From positions 38,463,201 to 38,527,200 of the forward strand of contig OZ038422.1 of NCBI GenBank assembly GCA_964036155.1: a DNA stretch of 64,000 bases. The letters run 5' to 3'. Both the position numbers and the translations under genes were made by a program. Shown in pieces: positions 13,348 through 23,600 of this stretch. This stretch comes from Diploscapter coronatus (lineage: Eukaryota > Nematoda > Chromadorea > Rhabditida > Rhabditidae). The notes under the pieces were generated by a model that was not told the origin of the DNA, made no database searches, and saw only the letters and a program-made list of their open reading frames with translations. Numbering within the stretch: the first letter of the stretch is position 1; each line of letters starts with the position of its first letter.

Positions 13348-13851
13348 TTGAGGAATGCCTTAGAAACAGGCTGGTATATTCTAAATTCTCGAACAAGCCA
13401 AAGTTATTGTCAAAACTTCGCCTTACAATGGACAAAATGCCTAAAGTTCGTTTGTAAAAATGACAATAAATTCGAAAAATCGCGGTGCAAAAAATCGATA
13501 CGAAGCAATTTTCGTCACGGGGTTGGGAAATGCGATTTCATTTGTAAGGTTTCATTTAAAAAATTACACAAATTCGGAAGAAAAATGAACTTCAAAACAT
13601 ACGTTTCGAAACTTTCGAATGTTGCTGATCACAAATTTGATAAGCATTTTAAAATAAAACATAAAGAAAACGTGATCTCGAACATGTTTGCTGAAAACCG
13701 TGAAAAAATTTTGAAATTTACAGACAAACAAAAAGCGAATTTTTTCATGGTATTTTTGACCTTCACTCTTGGTTCCTTGTCGAGAATTCATAAAGGTCGA
13801 AATTTTGCGAGACGTTGCAAAATCATGAAAGAGGTGGGGAGTGATGTTTAA
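13348..13851 (+). other. Unassigned 167-codon open frame, Lys/Phe-rich
   Basis: This is the longest uninterrupted frame in a window whose real exons are nearly all under 350 nt. The predicted product is very basic (many Lys, Asn and Phe) with eight Cys residues and no recognised motif, signal peptide or membrane segment. There is no clear acceptor before the ATG. It could be a lineage-specific intronless gene, a relic of a mobile-element ORF, or chance. I do not assign a function. Confidence 0.2.
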
Positions 13852-14739
13852 ACAAACCTCGCAATTGATAAAATTTTGCGGCTTTAAATCATATCTGCCC
13901 GTTTTGTTAAAGTATTCTTTATCATATGACGAGAAAGTTTGTAACAGAATGGGTGAAAACTTGCCAAGAATGATACCTACACTCGAATTGAATCTTTGAT
14001 CAGTATTGTTTACCTAGGCACTTGAAACTTGAAAGTTTGTTCTATGGGATGTGAGAAAAGCGGAGAACGTAACAGGTAAAAGAGTGTAATTGAAATGAAG
14101 CTTGTAAAAATAGTAAGGCCAGAAATTCTGACATGATAAAGAATAAGTTTCTATCTAAAGCAGTCTGCCATAATTCAAAACGAAATTCAGATCAAAATTT
14201 TACTAGTCGAAACAAACCCAGTGAATTCAAAATTAATGCTTGAAAGTTGGGCATAAAATGCACTCTACTCGATAAATATTCATGAATTCAACTTTTTCGG
14301 CCTGAATTCTTAACTGGGTAAACGAATTTCTTGAAAATTTAGTGTCGTTGAGTAAGAAAATTAGCAGTTTCCAAAAAAAAGTAAAAATTTGTCCATTTTC
14401 AAAAATTAGGAGCTCAGAAAAATCTATTCCTCTTAGAACTTCCTCTTTTCCTAGAATTTTTGCTCACAGATTCGCCCGTCGCATACGAAATTTCTAATTA
14501 TCTCTCGTCATAGCGCCATAAAGTTTTTGCTACTCACCCCATAAAACGTTAGAATTTCACATTCAGAACTCAGAAAACGTTCATTTTTTCTGGAAAAGTG
14601 AGCTTACCTTTCCTTCACGTCGTTCGGATTTTCGGCAAGTGGTTAGTCGTTCGGTGTTCGCTCCGGAAACTGCCTCGAAATATGTCAGCCGGTCACCGAC
14701 AGACCCAACGAGTAGCACATGCTCTGTAAAGAGAGGTCT

Positions 14740-14960
14740 GCATAGGATAGAGGGGGCGAGAGAGTGCAGAGAAAAAGAGGGAGGGGCAAAGACCCACAGA
14801 CCCTCAGGCACATAGAGCAAAGCTCTTTTTTGCCCTGGAAAATACGCTGTAAAATGAGAGCATGCAGGGAAAAAGAGGGAGAGGACAAGGACGCAGAGGA
14901 TGCGAAATGCCAAAGGCAATGAGAGCAAAGAGAATGGAATGGGAAAGGTCTTTTTCTCTG
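14740..14960. repeat. Purine-rich low-complexity tract
   Basis: Repeated units such as GAGAGTGCAGAGAAAAAGAG give strong purine/pyrimidine strand asymmetry. A similar segment occurs inside the hAT-like element near 9030-9080. The tract keeps several overlapping frames open on the minus strand (101 and 115 codons), which are therefore not trusted as genes. Confidence 0.55.
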
Positions 14961-16470
14961 ACTCTCTGCGCTCTTTAATGATGGAATCACTATTTCGCGC
15001 GCTTTTCTCTCTAACCCTCCTAAAAGGCCACGACTATTTCGCGCGGGTATACTCGTTTTTACGTGTGGCGGTTCACCTTTTACCTCACTTGTATTTCGTC
15101 TTCTTTATTTCTTTTCTTCCCTTTTCAGCACTATTTCGCCTTTTTCTGACTCTTTCCCTCTCAATTTTCCCACACTATCCTCCCTCCTCCTCACTAAAAA
15201 AGGAAAATATCCGATGGCACAAATGAGCGATGCGCTGCTGCTAGAAAAAAGAACAAATTCTCTCCGCTCTGACAAATTTCACCGAACCAAATGGATATCG
15301 AGGATAATGAAGGATGGGAGGGGAAAGATGGATAGGATATCAGAAATACGCGAAAATAAAGGGCCGATACGGAATTTGGATAACCGACAAATGAATTCGG
15401 AGAAATTCATCGATGGATGAAGAAGGGTTAGGAAAAACGAGTGGAATGTAGAAATTTTTAAATAAATAAAACTGAAAATACTTTTGGTATTTTTCAAAAT
15501 CAAATTTGAGATTTTCGAGTCACGACAACTTGATCTATATCTTTAGAAAAGTAGGATTTTGCGAGCCCAAAAATGTTTCTCGTGCAAAATACCTAATTCA
15601 TCAAGGGAATGATTTAAATGAATGAATACGTTCCTAAAACGAGAATGATGCGGATAAATTTAGAATTTAGAGCCCCGAATGATGCACCGTGAGACATAAA
15701 TAAATGTAGCCCTCGGGTTATTCAATTATGAACCGATGAAAAACTCGGCCGCCTACTAATATCCCCACATATCCGAGTGGATGATGATGGATATGTAATT
15801 TTAGATGATGTCGACCGAAAATAGGGCCTAAATTAGGACAATTTTCATAGTTTTAGACGAATTTAGGGGATCATTGAAAGCTTCCTAGTTCAAACTAGAG
15901 CGTTTTTATCATGTAGTTTCAAGAAAAGCAAGGTTCTCGAGAATTTCGAGGTCAAAATACATCATTTTTATAATTCATTTTGTGGAAATTTCTCAACTTG
16001 AAAGATAGCTAGGAAAAAAAACTAATCTTCCTGAGTTTGGTGCATTTTCAATGTTTTTGAAACAATTCACGAAACCCGTTTCACTAATCTTTTTTCATCA
16101 TATGGCCTAATCGAGTATCAAATGACAAATTATTACTATCTGACTCGATTTTGACCGAAACATGCATGAATTTGGCGAGTATCAAAAATTATGACAAGGA
16201 GTCATTTTCTTTGTCTGCCTTTTTTAGAAATTACACAAGCGCAGACCATTTTCACGATACAAAACCTTCGTGAAGATTGTAACTTTTCCACCAGAAAATA
16301 AAAAATAAATAAATAGGAAAAACGCGAAAAGATCATCAACACGAACGAAGCTTACGCGGTGAATACGCGTCATTGTTGATTTTGCAAGCCCGCTAGCAAA
16401 GGAGTTTTGAATTTTTTGCCTTTTTTTCGATTTTTAGAGTTTTTTTTTTTCAAATTTCAATATTGTCGCA

Positions 16471-16485
16471 ATTTCAGCGATTCGG
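16471..16485 (+). other. Probable trans-splice acceptor and short leader of the SLD2 gene
   Basis: The acceptor ATTTCAG ends at 16477, only 8 nt before the ATG at 16486, after a long T-rich run. No in-frame coding sequence continues upstream. This arrangement is typical of nematode mRNAs that receive a spliced leader, but a cis-spliced 5' UTR is also possible. Confidence 0.5.
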
Positions 16486-17896
16486 ATGAACTGGCCGAGC
16501 GATTCAGCAGATGGTTGCAGTAGCTCTTGGAATCCCTTCGACACTCCCGTCAAAGGTCGGTCGGATTTGCCATTTCTGAAAATTTTCTTGAATTTAGAAA
16601 TGAAAAATTGTTCTAAAAATTACAGAATTCAAGAATACTCAAAATTATGAATTCAAGAAGATGACATTTCATGAACTTTCAAAATGTTGTTCGATTCTAT
16701 GCCTTTTCCTGTCGCTTACAGTAGAAAATACGGAAAAATTACTCATTCGATATCTTTTCCATAAAATTATTATTTTTTCTAGAAAATGACTTATCGTGGA
16801 TTCCCGGCAAGTCCCCGTCGAAACGTCGCAAATTGTTCGCCAAAAGTCCGAGTCTGAGTCCGATCAAATCGCCCAGAAAGCCGCTCCAAACTCACAATAA
16901 ACTCGTCGCTGTGAGTTTTTCTCCTTCCTAAGCCAAAATTATCAGTCATACAATAACGATTTTGTTTTATTTTTTATCAAAGCCACATGAAATTAGGATA
17001 CTCCCGCAAGGGTACACTAAATAAGAGATTTTAGTTTGGCCCATGAAAATCTATGCAAAAATTTTAGAACTCAGTCAAATTCTATGAAAACTCTGGCTCA
17101 GCCTAGGAAATTTTTGAAAGAAGACAAGAATTTGTTTACGTTTTGTAGAACGTCGAGACTCTTCTCCTGCCGACACCGACCAAAACGGAGCGAGTTTTGC
17201 CGACTTTCGAAGACGAATCCGCCAAAGTTCAATCGGGGAGAAAGTCGATTTCTTCGAGGCAAAATTACAATTTTCAAAATTCAAGTATTTTTATTTTTAG
17301 GAGATTACTGTTGCCAGACGCTGGAACATCGTCAGAACACGACGAAAAGCCGGTCAAGAAGGGCGTGAAAAGGTTTTTTTTTTTTTATTTTTAAGATTGT
17401 AAGAATTCGAAATATCGAAGCTTTAATGATTTTTTTTCTTTTTTTTTTTTAATTTTTAAATCATAGATTTTTTCAGAAAGGCAGAAGACGGTCCATCGAC
17501 TTCTGGCCAGTTGAAATCGAAGAAAAATACGAAAAAGAAGTCAGACGACTCGAATTACGTCAAAATCAACATGCGCAAGAAGTCATTCGTCAGGGGAAAG
17601 GTGCATTTTTTAAATGACTAATTTTTAAAATCTATTATTTTCGTAAAATTGCTTAGAATCAATGAAGGTCGTTTAGAAACTTGATATTTTCTTTGGAGCA
17701 TTTTGATTTTTATGAGTATTTGCAAATTTCGATTAACGAAAGTGCAGATAACTGCTCATTTTATCTTTTACTTGGAACGTATTTTGTCTGATTTTTATTA
17801 AAATTAACTTGTTTATATCTTCAGATGTCAATCGAGCAGAAACGCAAACTCGCGAAGAAGCAGAAATGGAAGAAGAAATTCGGAGGCAAGAAGTAA
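16486..17896 (+). CDS. sld-2: SLD2-like DNA replication initiation factor (RecQ4 N-terminal type)
   Basis: Six exons join in phase: 16486-16555, 16783-16910, 17149-17258, 17301-17372, 17477-17600 and 17825-17896, giving 191 residues. The C-terminal block NYVKINMRKKSFVRGK (153-168), then a Lys-rich RKLAKKQKWKKKFGG tail, matches the conserved Sld2 segment of vertebrate RECQL4 (NYVRLNMKQKHYVRG). There is no helicase domain, as in yeast Sld2 and C. elegans SLD-2. Five full CDK consensus sites (S/T-P-x-K/R) fall in the first 80 residues: T20, S34, S49, S53 and T75, with S45 a minimal site. Known role: CDK-phosphorylated Sld2 binds the Dpb11/TopBP1 (MUS-101) protein to start replication. The third intron (17259-17300, 42 nt) begins with GC and contains no in-frame stop. 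Confidence 0.87.
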
Positions 17897-17963
17897 AACA
17901 TCATATAAAATGTGTATGTGCCTTCACGATTTATTTGTTGTAAGATCAAGCTTCGAACTTGTA

Positions 17964-17969
17964 AATAAA
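17964..17969 (+). terminator. Polyadenylation signal AATAAA of the SLD2 gene
   Basis: A canonical AATAAA lies 67 nt after the stop codon, a normal short nematode 3' UTR distance. Confidence 0.7.
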
Positions 17970-18252
17970 CTATTTGGACCAAAAATCGTCAGAAATAATT
18001 GTTTCGCACTTTTCATAATCAATATCAAATAGTCGCCTAAATTTCTCGAAATGAAAAATTCTTTCCGATCATTTTTTCAAAGATAATTATATCTTTTAAC
18101 CTACTCAAAGGTACTTGTCGTATCTACCCAAATAACTTGATAGTGCACGTTCTAATTCGACAATTATTATTATATGGCGAGATAGTGAGATCTATAGTTA
18201 GAGACAGAGGAGGGAAGAAGATTAGGGAAAAATTATGAGAAAAGATAGGTTT

Positions 18253-18376
18253 CCAGGGCTGTCTGAAGTTCGAAAAAAACCGAGCTTTAACTTGACTTGA
18301 ACTAAAGAATTTTCGTGATCGGACCTGAACTGAACTGAACTTCCAGCAAATTCGAAGTTCACTTCAGACAGCCCTG
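18253..18376. mobile_element. MITE-like element with CCAGGGCTGTCTGAAGT termini
   Basis: CCAGGGCTGTCTGAAGTTCG at the left end is mirrored by CGAAGTTCACTTCAGACAGCCCTGG at the right end (one small bulge) around a roughly 75 nt centre. CAGGG-type termini are common in hAT-derived MITEs. Flanks GATAGGTTTC and GATAGATCTC are similar but not a clean target duplication. It sits downstream of the SLD2 gene. Confidence 0.65.
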
Positions 18377-18444
18377 GATAGATCTCGTCAAATAATAGTT
18401 GCCTTCTAATTTATACAATTGAAACTAAAAGGTTCTTTTACCTC

Positions 18445-19635
18445 TCAGAAAGACCACTTTGCAATCACATTACCGTTCGGTTTGCAGTCATGTTCCATAG
18501 GTATTTCATCGATTGTCGCATTCACCATCTTTGCCCGCCCGCCTCGAAGGGAACCCATTCCGCCTTCAAGCGGCCAGGGCAGCAGGCAGAGAAATCGAAA
18601 TCGTAGAATCGCACGGTCACAAACAGTCTGCCAACATTTTTCCTTTGTTCCTCTCCGTCTTACAAATCCCTCTTACGAACCGTCCACTATTTCATTTGTA
18701 TGCTTCTTTTTAGTTTCTTTGAAATCTTTCACCATTCCAGCGGCTTGTAGTTTTATTCTAATTTATCAAAATTTGATACTCTTGTAACAGATTACACTTT
18801 TATAATTTTATCCTCGACTTTATGCTAATTGTCAAAATTTCTCACCTTACAGACTTCTATTCCAAATTTCGTCGGTTTCTCACACTTCCTCAAAATTTTC
18901 GTATTTTTCTTTCTAAGCGCTATTTCTTCATCTTCTTCCGTTCTCTCTCATCGAAATACCCGTTCGGCCACTTCTCCTGCAGCAAAAAGTCCAAAGATGC
19001 TTGTGGATCTTCACACAATTCAATTGATTCAATTGCACTTCCGTAGTGGCGAAATGCAACAAGTTGGACAGTCTATTCCATGCGTTAGCATGCTAGATGC
19101 AATCCCGTTCGAAGTACGTCACAGATCAAACTGACCTTGATCTTCTGTCTAATGTTTCAGCCTTGTAAGTAATACTTCTAAACAATGTTCCATAGTCTTT
19201 CTCAATACGACACGAAAATCATGATACTCGATAAAATTTGAAAAGCTTACCTAAAATTTTGATGATGAAGCAGCGCAAGTACTTGTCATAGTTCAGTTCT
19301 GGTTTCGACGTTCAGGACTCACAATCAGATCTGATCCATACTTGATTTGGAAAACATAAATATCGTCTTAAAATCTTCAAAATCAAGTCAAAATTTCCAC
19401 GTAACTTCAATTTCAAGCTCTGATATTGATTCACCTCAATTCTATCGTGATTCATTCGTCGTTTTGATGAATTTTTTCGGCCACCATCCAAAGTCGATTT
19501 ATGCCAGTTACCTGAGGGCGATTGGCGTGTGTGTGTGACAGGGTGATTCGATAGTAGCCCTAGCTTGGGCCAGTGAAAGTACAGTCCTTTCTCTCCGAAA
19601 GGGCAAGGCTTCATCTCACTTCTATCAATTATCAC
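18445..19635 (-). other. Possible unrecognised minus-strand gene (exon candidates)
   Basis: Three segments read like exons on the minus strand but were not joined into one model. (a) 19635-19312 is open for 107 codons with KPCPFGEKGLYFHWPKLG and ends near a GTGAGT donor. (b) 19072-18920 starts right after an AATAG acceptor, contains CEDPQASLDFLLQEKWPNG and ends KKMKK-stop. (c) 18627-18445 follows a TTGGCAG acceptor and is open in two frames, one containing VRFYDFDFSACCPGRL and one ending in a stop at 18445. GC content is higher than the surroundings. Plus-strand frames of 101 and 122 codons overlap and are probably the shadows. No family recognised. Confidence 0.25.
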
Positions 19636-20625
19636 CTTGCTTTACCCGCTTATCACTTTCGATTGTCAACGTGCTTTTTATAGTTATCTCAACATCGTCA
19701 CTTTCATAATTTATAGTCCAAATTTTCAGCGGTTTTCGGCCTAAAATAGTACAAGAATGAATTGCTAGGGAAAAGTGTAACCATAAATTTTATCGACTTA
19801 ATAAACCGCTATTTTGAACTATTGTCAGCTAAATTTAGATAAGCATAATGTGAAGATGGTCTTTATTTGTAAACCGTTGTCAAGTTTAGAAGTTATTTTT
19901 CTCTGAAAAATTTCTGACTGATCATTGACTCTAATTGCAAACTTCCTCATGCATCAAATATTTAATAAAATCCTATCAAGTCTGGTTCAAATCAGCAACA
20001 AAAATCCCCAAAAAATCAGCTAAAATTGAATTTTATCCCAACCAAAAAAGCTTTTATTTTCAATCATTACGATTCACTTTCTTCTTGTCGCATGCTTTTT
20101 AGTTACTGATCTTGACATATCAACCATTTTCATGTAATCTCGAGAGCTTTGTTATTGCCACGGGAAGATCTTTGTCATTGGCAGATTGGTAGAAGATCTT
20201 ATTATGTGATAAAGAATCAGTGTGGAAAGCCGGCCGACATATCTTCAACCACTTACCATAATCGGATCGGTCTGAATTCTCGATTCTAACTCTCGATTTA
20301 GCGTCGCGTCAAAATAGGCGAATTGGTTTAACCGAAAACAAGTTCACAACCAACGCAGTTTCACCTTGTAAATGGTTTGTATGAAGAAGTGGAAAAGAAG
20401 CAGAAAATTGAGAAATAGCAGGAAGAAGATGCAGAAATTCTTTGATTTCTTCAACCGCTTTGTGTCTCCATAAACTCTATTGTCTTCGATTTTACTTTTC
20501 TTCGTCTTTTTCCATCTTCATTTCATATTTTCTTTAATTGTATTCTGAGTCTTTTGATTATCTCAATTGATCTTACTATTTTTTACGAAAAGTCTGACTT
20601 CAGAAGGAAAATGAATGATTTTATT

Positions 20626-22420
20626 TTATTGCTGTGGGGCAAGGTCATGCCCCTTCTGGTCATTCTTCCGGCGAGGACCAAGTCGGTCAAATTCAAACTT
20701 GTCTAAATTCTAACTTACACATATTTTAAATTGATATTTCATGCATGCTAGGAAATTTACTAAATCTAAAGGAGGAATATCGATTTTGAAAAATTCACCA
20801 TTTTATAATTATCCTCAAATGAAATTTTATGATATTTGAATGGTTTACAATATTCTATAACGATTAATATTGGTAAAATAGGTGAGTTCCAAAGAAAGTC
20901 GAAATTCTTTCATGCTTTTATCGGTAAAACTATTCTATAGTTATCATTGATATACGACTGAAGAAATATCGTTATTTTTGTATGTGGTGGATAAAACATG
21001 ACTAACATAAAGGATAAAAATGATCTTCGGCTAACTTTATGTCTATCGCTCGTGATAAAGCTTAATCTTCGTGGATCAATGGGCGAAACTGTTAAAATCG
21101 GAGAAAATGATTGACAATTTAGCTCAAATTCTTGAGCTAAATATATGAATTTGTTAGTCCCGAATATTTATTATGTTATATTTGATCTGTTGAAATCTTG
21201 AATTAGACTGTTGTGATTTTAAAATAAGTTTTTTCATCATTGATTTTTATAGTTTAGTCTCACTTCGCTCATCTTTTTATAGCTAACGGTCACTAGGTTA
21301 CAGTCTACAAGTAAAAAAGTTTTATTTCAACTTTGGGGAATTTATTTCGATAGTAGCATTATCGAGATTTTTTTACAAGAATGGTTTTTTTTGCAAATTA
21401 AAAATCTGTAATCTGTAATTCGTTAGCAATGACACATCACGCATTGCAAACGATTGTTTTCGGCAGAATTTTCGTCAAAATTTATGACGACCCATTCTCA
21501 ATTTATCACTGTCAAATTTTGATGAGGTATCGAGTTTTTTTTTGCAGAATTTCTATCATTACATGAATACCCAGACATGTTATAATGTCGGTGTGAGAAA
21601 ATGTTTCTTTCTAAGTTAGCAAGGCCTAAAATTATGGATTTTTTAAAAATAAATTTAAATATAAGAGATTTTTTAAACTGATAGCCATTCTATCACAACC
21701 AATCAATTTCTGATAAAATATTGGGCAATTTTGATTATTGCGATATGAAGAAATATTACGCAAAAATTTAGGGTTTTTTTTTCTTATGTGCCACCCTCTG
21801 AACCACCATTGTCGTTTCGCTATAAATTTGAATCGCAAGATATAACGATATAAGTTTTATAATTTTTTTTATTCTCAATCATCATCTGATAAAATTATAC
21901 AAATGACCGTCTGTTTTCCGTGCTATTCTTCACATCATCAATTCATCAACTTTCGACGGGCAGCACCCATTTCGCTTCATTTTTCCATTTTCATTTTCGC
22001 TGGCGCCTTTCTGACGCCCCTCAATGCAGTCGTCGCGCCTCGTTCGTCAAAAATCGCGACCTTTTCTGACTCTGATTCAACTTTTTCTTGTAGAACTATG
22101 AATGATAATCAGCCAACCGAATTGTCGTGATTTTAATTTTTGATTTTCACAATTATCGACTTTTCAATATTCTTTCATTGATTTCGACGTTGACTCTATT
22201 TTTCTGTGGTATTCTGAAACTGATTTTTTTGTTTTTCGAAATGTTCGCTAAATTTGTCTTGTTAATGTTTATAATTTTATTTTTTCGAAGCCAAAGACCT
22301 TGGTCGACAAATTTCAAAGTTGTCTTCGCTGAGAAAAAGGACTGTTACACCGCGATTTCGGTTGAAAATTCTATCGATTGGCAGAAATTGCTTACGATTT
22401 TGTGGGGGTAACCTTTTGTT
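20626..22420 (-). other. Weak minus-strand exon candidates between SLD2 and the carboxypeptidase
   Basis: 20702-20626 follows a GAATTTAG acceptor, reads DKFEFDRLGPRRKNDQKG and on to a stop, and is immediately followed by AATAAA on that strand. Around 22085-21980 minus, a frame contains EKVAIFDERGATTALRGVRK. Around 22420-22290 minus, a frame contains NRGVTVLFLSEDNFEICRPR. The plus strand is also open over the last two (75 and 94 codons, the latter hydrophobic). Phases were not closed, so this is only a pointer to a possible small gene. The remainder of 19.64-23.60 kb looks non-coding. Confidence 0.18.
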
Positions 22421-23600
22421 TTGGGCAAAAATGACACTTGAATAGGGAAATGGACTATGGACTGTAATTCGTACCTGATTCCTTTGGCAAATTACATCAT
22501 CGATTATCGTAAATCAACATCCATGGAATGTTTATTGAACCCGAAAAAAGCTTTGAGAAAATGACTTGATTTTACCAAGCTTATTGGAAATTTGTTCAGT
22601 CATTTCATTTACCTATTCTTCAACTTTTTTGTTGTAAAAGTTGAATATCTCACAAAGGCAATTCAAACATTAGGGCTCATTTTTCATTAGATGGAGAAAT
22701 TTCATTCTTTTCATGATTTTAAAATTGTACTATCTTATCCTGAAAAAGTAGTCGTATTTTGCTTCAAATTTTCTCTTATATTGTGAATGACTGACTACTT
22801 GAGACGAGATAAAAGAGCGTTTTTCTTTCTCCCCCCTCCTGTGAGCCTCGGGATGCACGAGAGATGAGCATTTGCTCATTGAAAAACCTTTGTTTCCCCT
22901 TCATTTTTCGCGTTTTAAGGGTAATTATCGAGAATTAGTCAATTAATTTCTAATATCGATAGAGGCTAATAATTAGCAGATGATTGTGTGCAGAAATCCC
23001 GTTAAATTCGATGAAAGAACAAAGAAAATAAAAAGAATCGTCAAATGAACAAGCGTCGTCAGAGTCTACATTCGGGGACTCAAAGAATGGAGAAGAAGGA
23101 GACACGCTTCTTTTATTTCGTTTCAAGCTATCGGTAATTTACAATATCCATACAAAATTCCTTGCTGAAAGCAACTCTTAACCCATTTTTAGATAACTAA
23201 ATTAACTCTGAAAACTTCCGAGAAAAAATAGGCTAACTTCTTGTGCACCATCTGACGTAAATTTCACTTTTGTGGTGATCTAATTTGTTCGATTAGCTAT
23301 TTGCTTCATTTCTTTCCTTTTTCACAACCTCGAAAACTCTCACAATTCGCCTTGACATTTCACCCATTTCACCGCTTTTCGGTCATCTGATTTACACCTC
23401 GACTTTTCTGCAAAGTCGTGAATCTCTACCGGAAAAAGGGCATTTCGATTCTTCATAACTTCACATTGATCTTGCGAGACTTTAGACTATATAGTCATAA
23501 AAAAGATACCCTACTTAATTGTTTTTTAATCACATCGCGATACTTTATCTCGTGAGATCAAGAAAAATTCAATTTTTCACTTTAAAATGCTGATTTTCAG

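Larger units (their letters stand above)
12774..16485. other. Intergenic region between the LARP 5' end and the SLD2 gene
   Basis: It should contain the promoters of two divergently transcribed genes. It includes a 167-codon open frame of unknown status (13348-13851) and a strongly purine-biased stretch (about 14740-14960). Apart from those I see nothing that can be assigned. Confidence 0.5.

Noticed and set aside
14581..14990. Overlapping 115- and 101-codon minus-strand frames resembling a secreted protein
   Set aside because: They lie in purine-rich low-complexity DNA that keeps several frames open, with no splice context.
16486..17896. RecQ helicase gene
   Set aside because: Only the Sld2-type segment is present; the transcript model ends with a stop and AATAAA before any helicase motif.
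21903..22411. Plus-strand frames of 75 and 94 codons with hydrophobic stretches
   Set aside because: Hydrophobicity follows from T-rich sequence; the minus strand reads at least as well, and neither gives a closed exon model.
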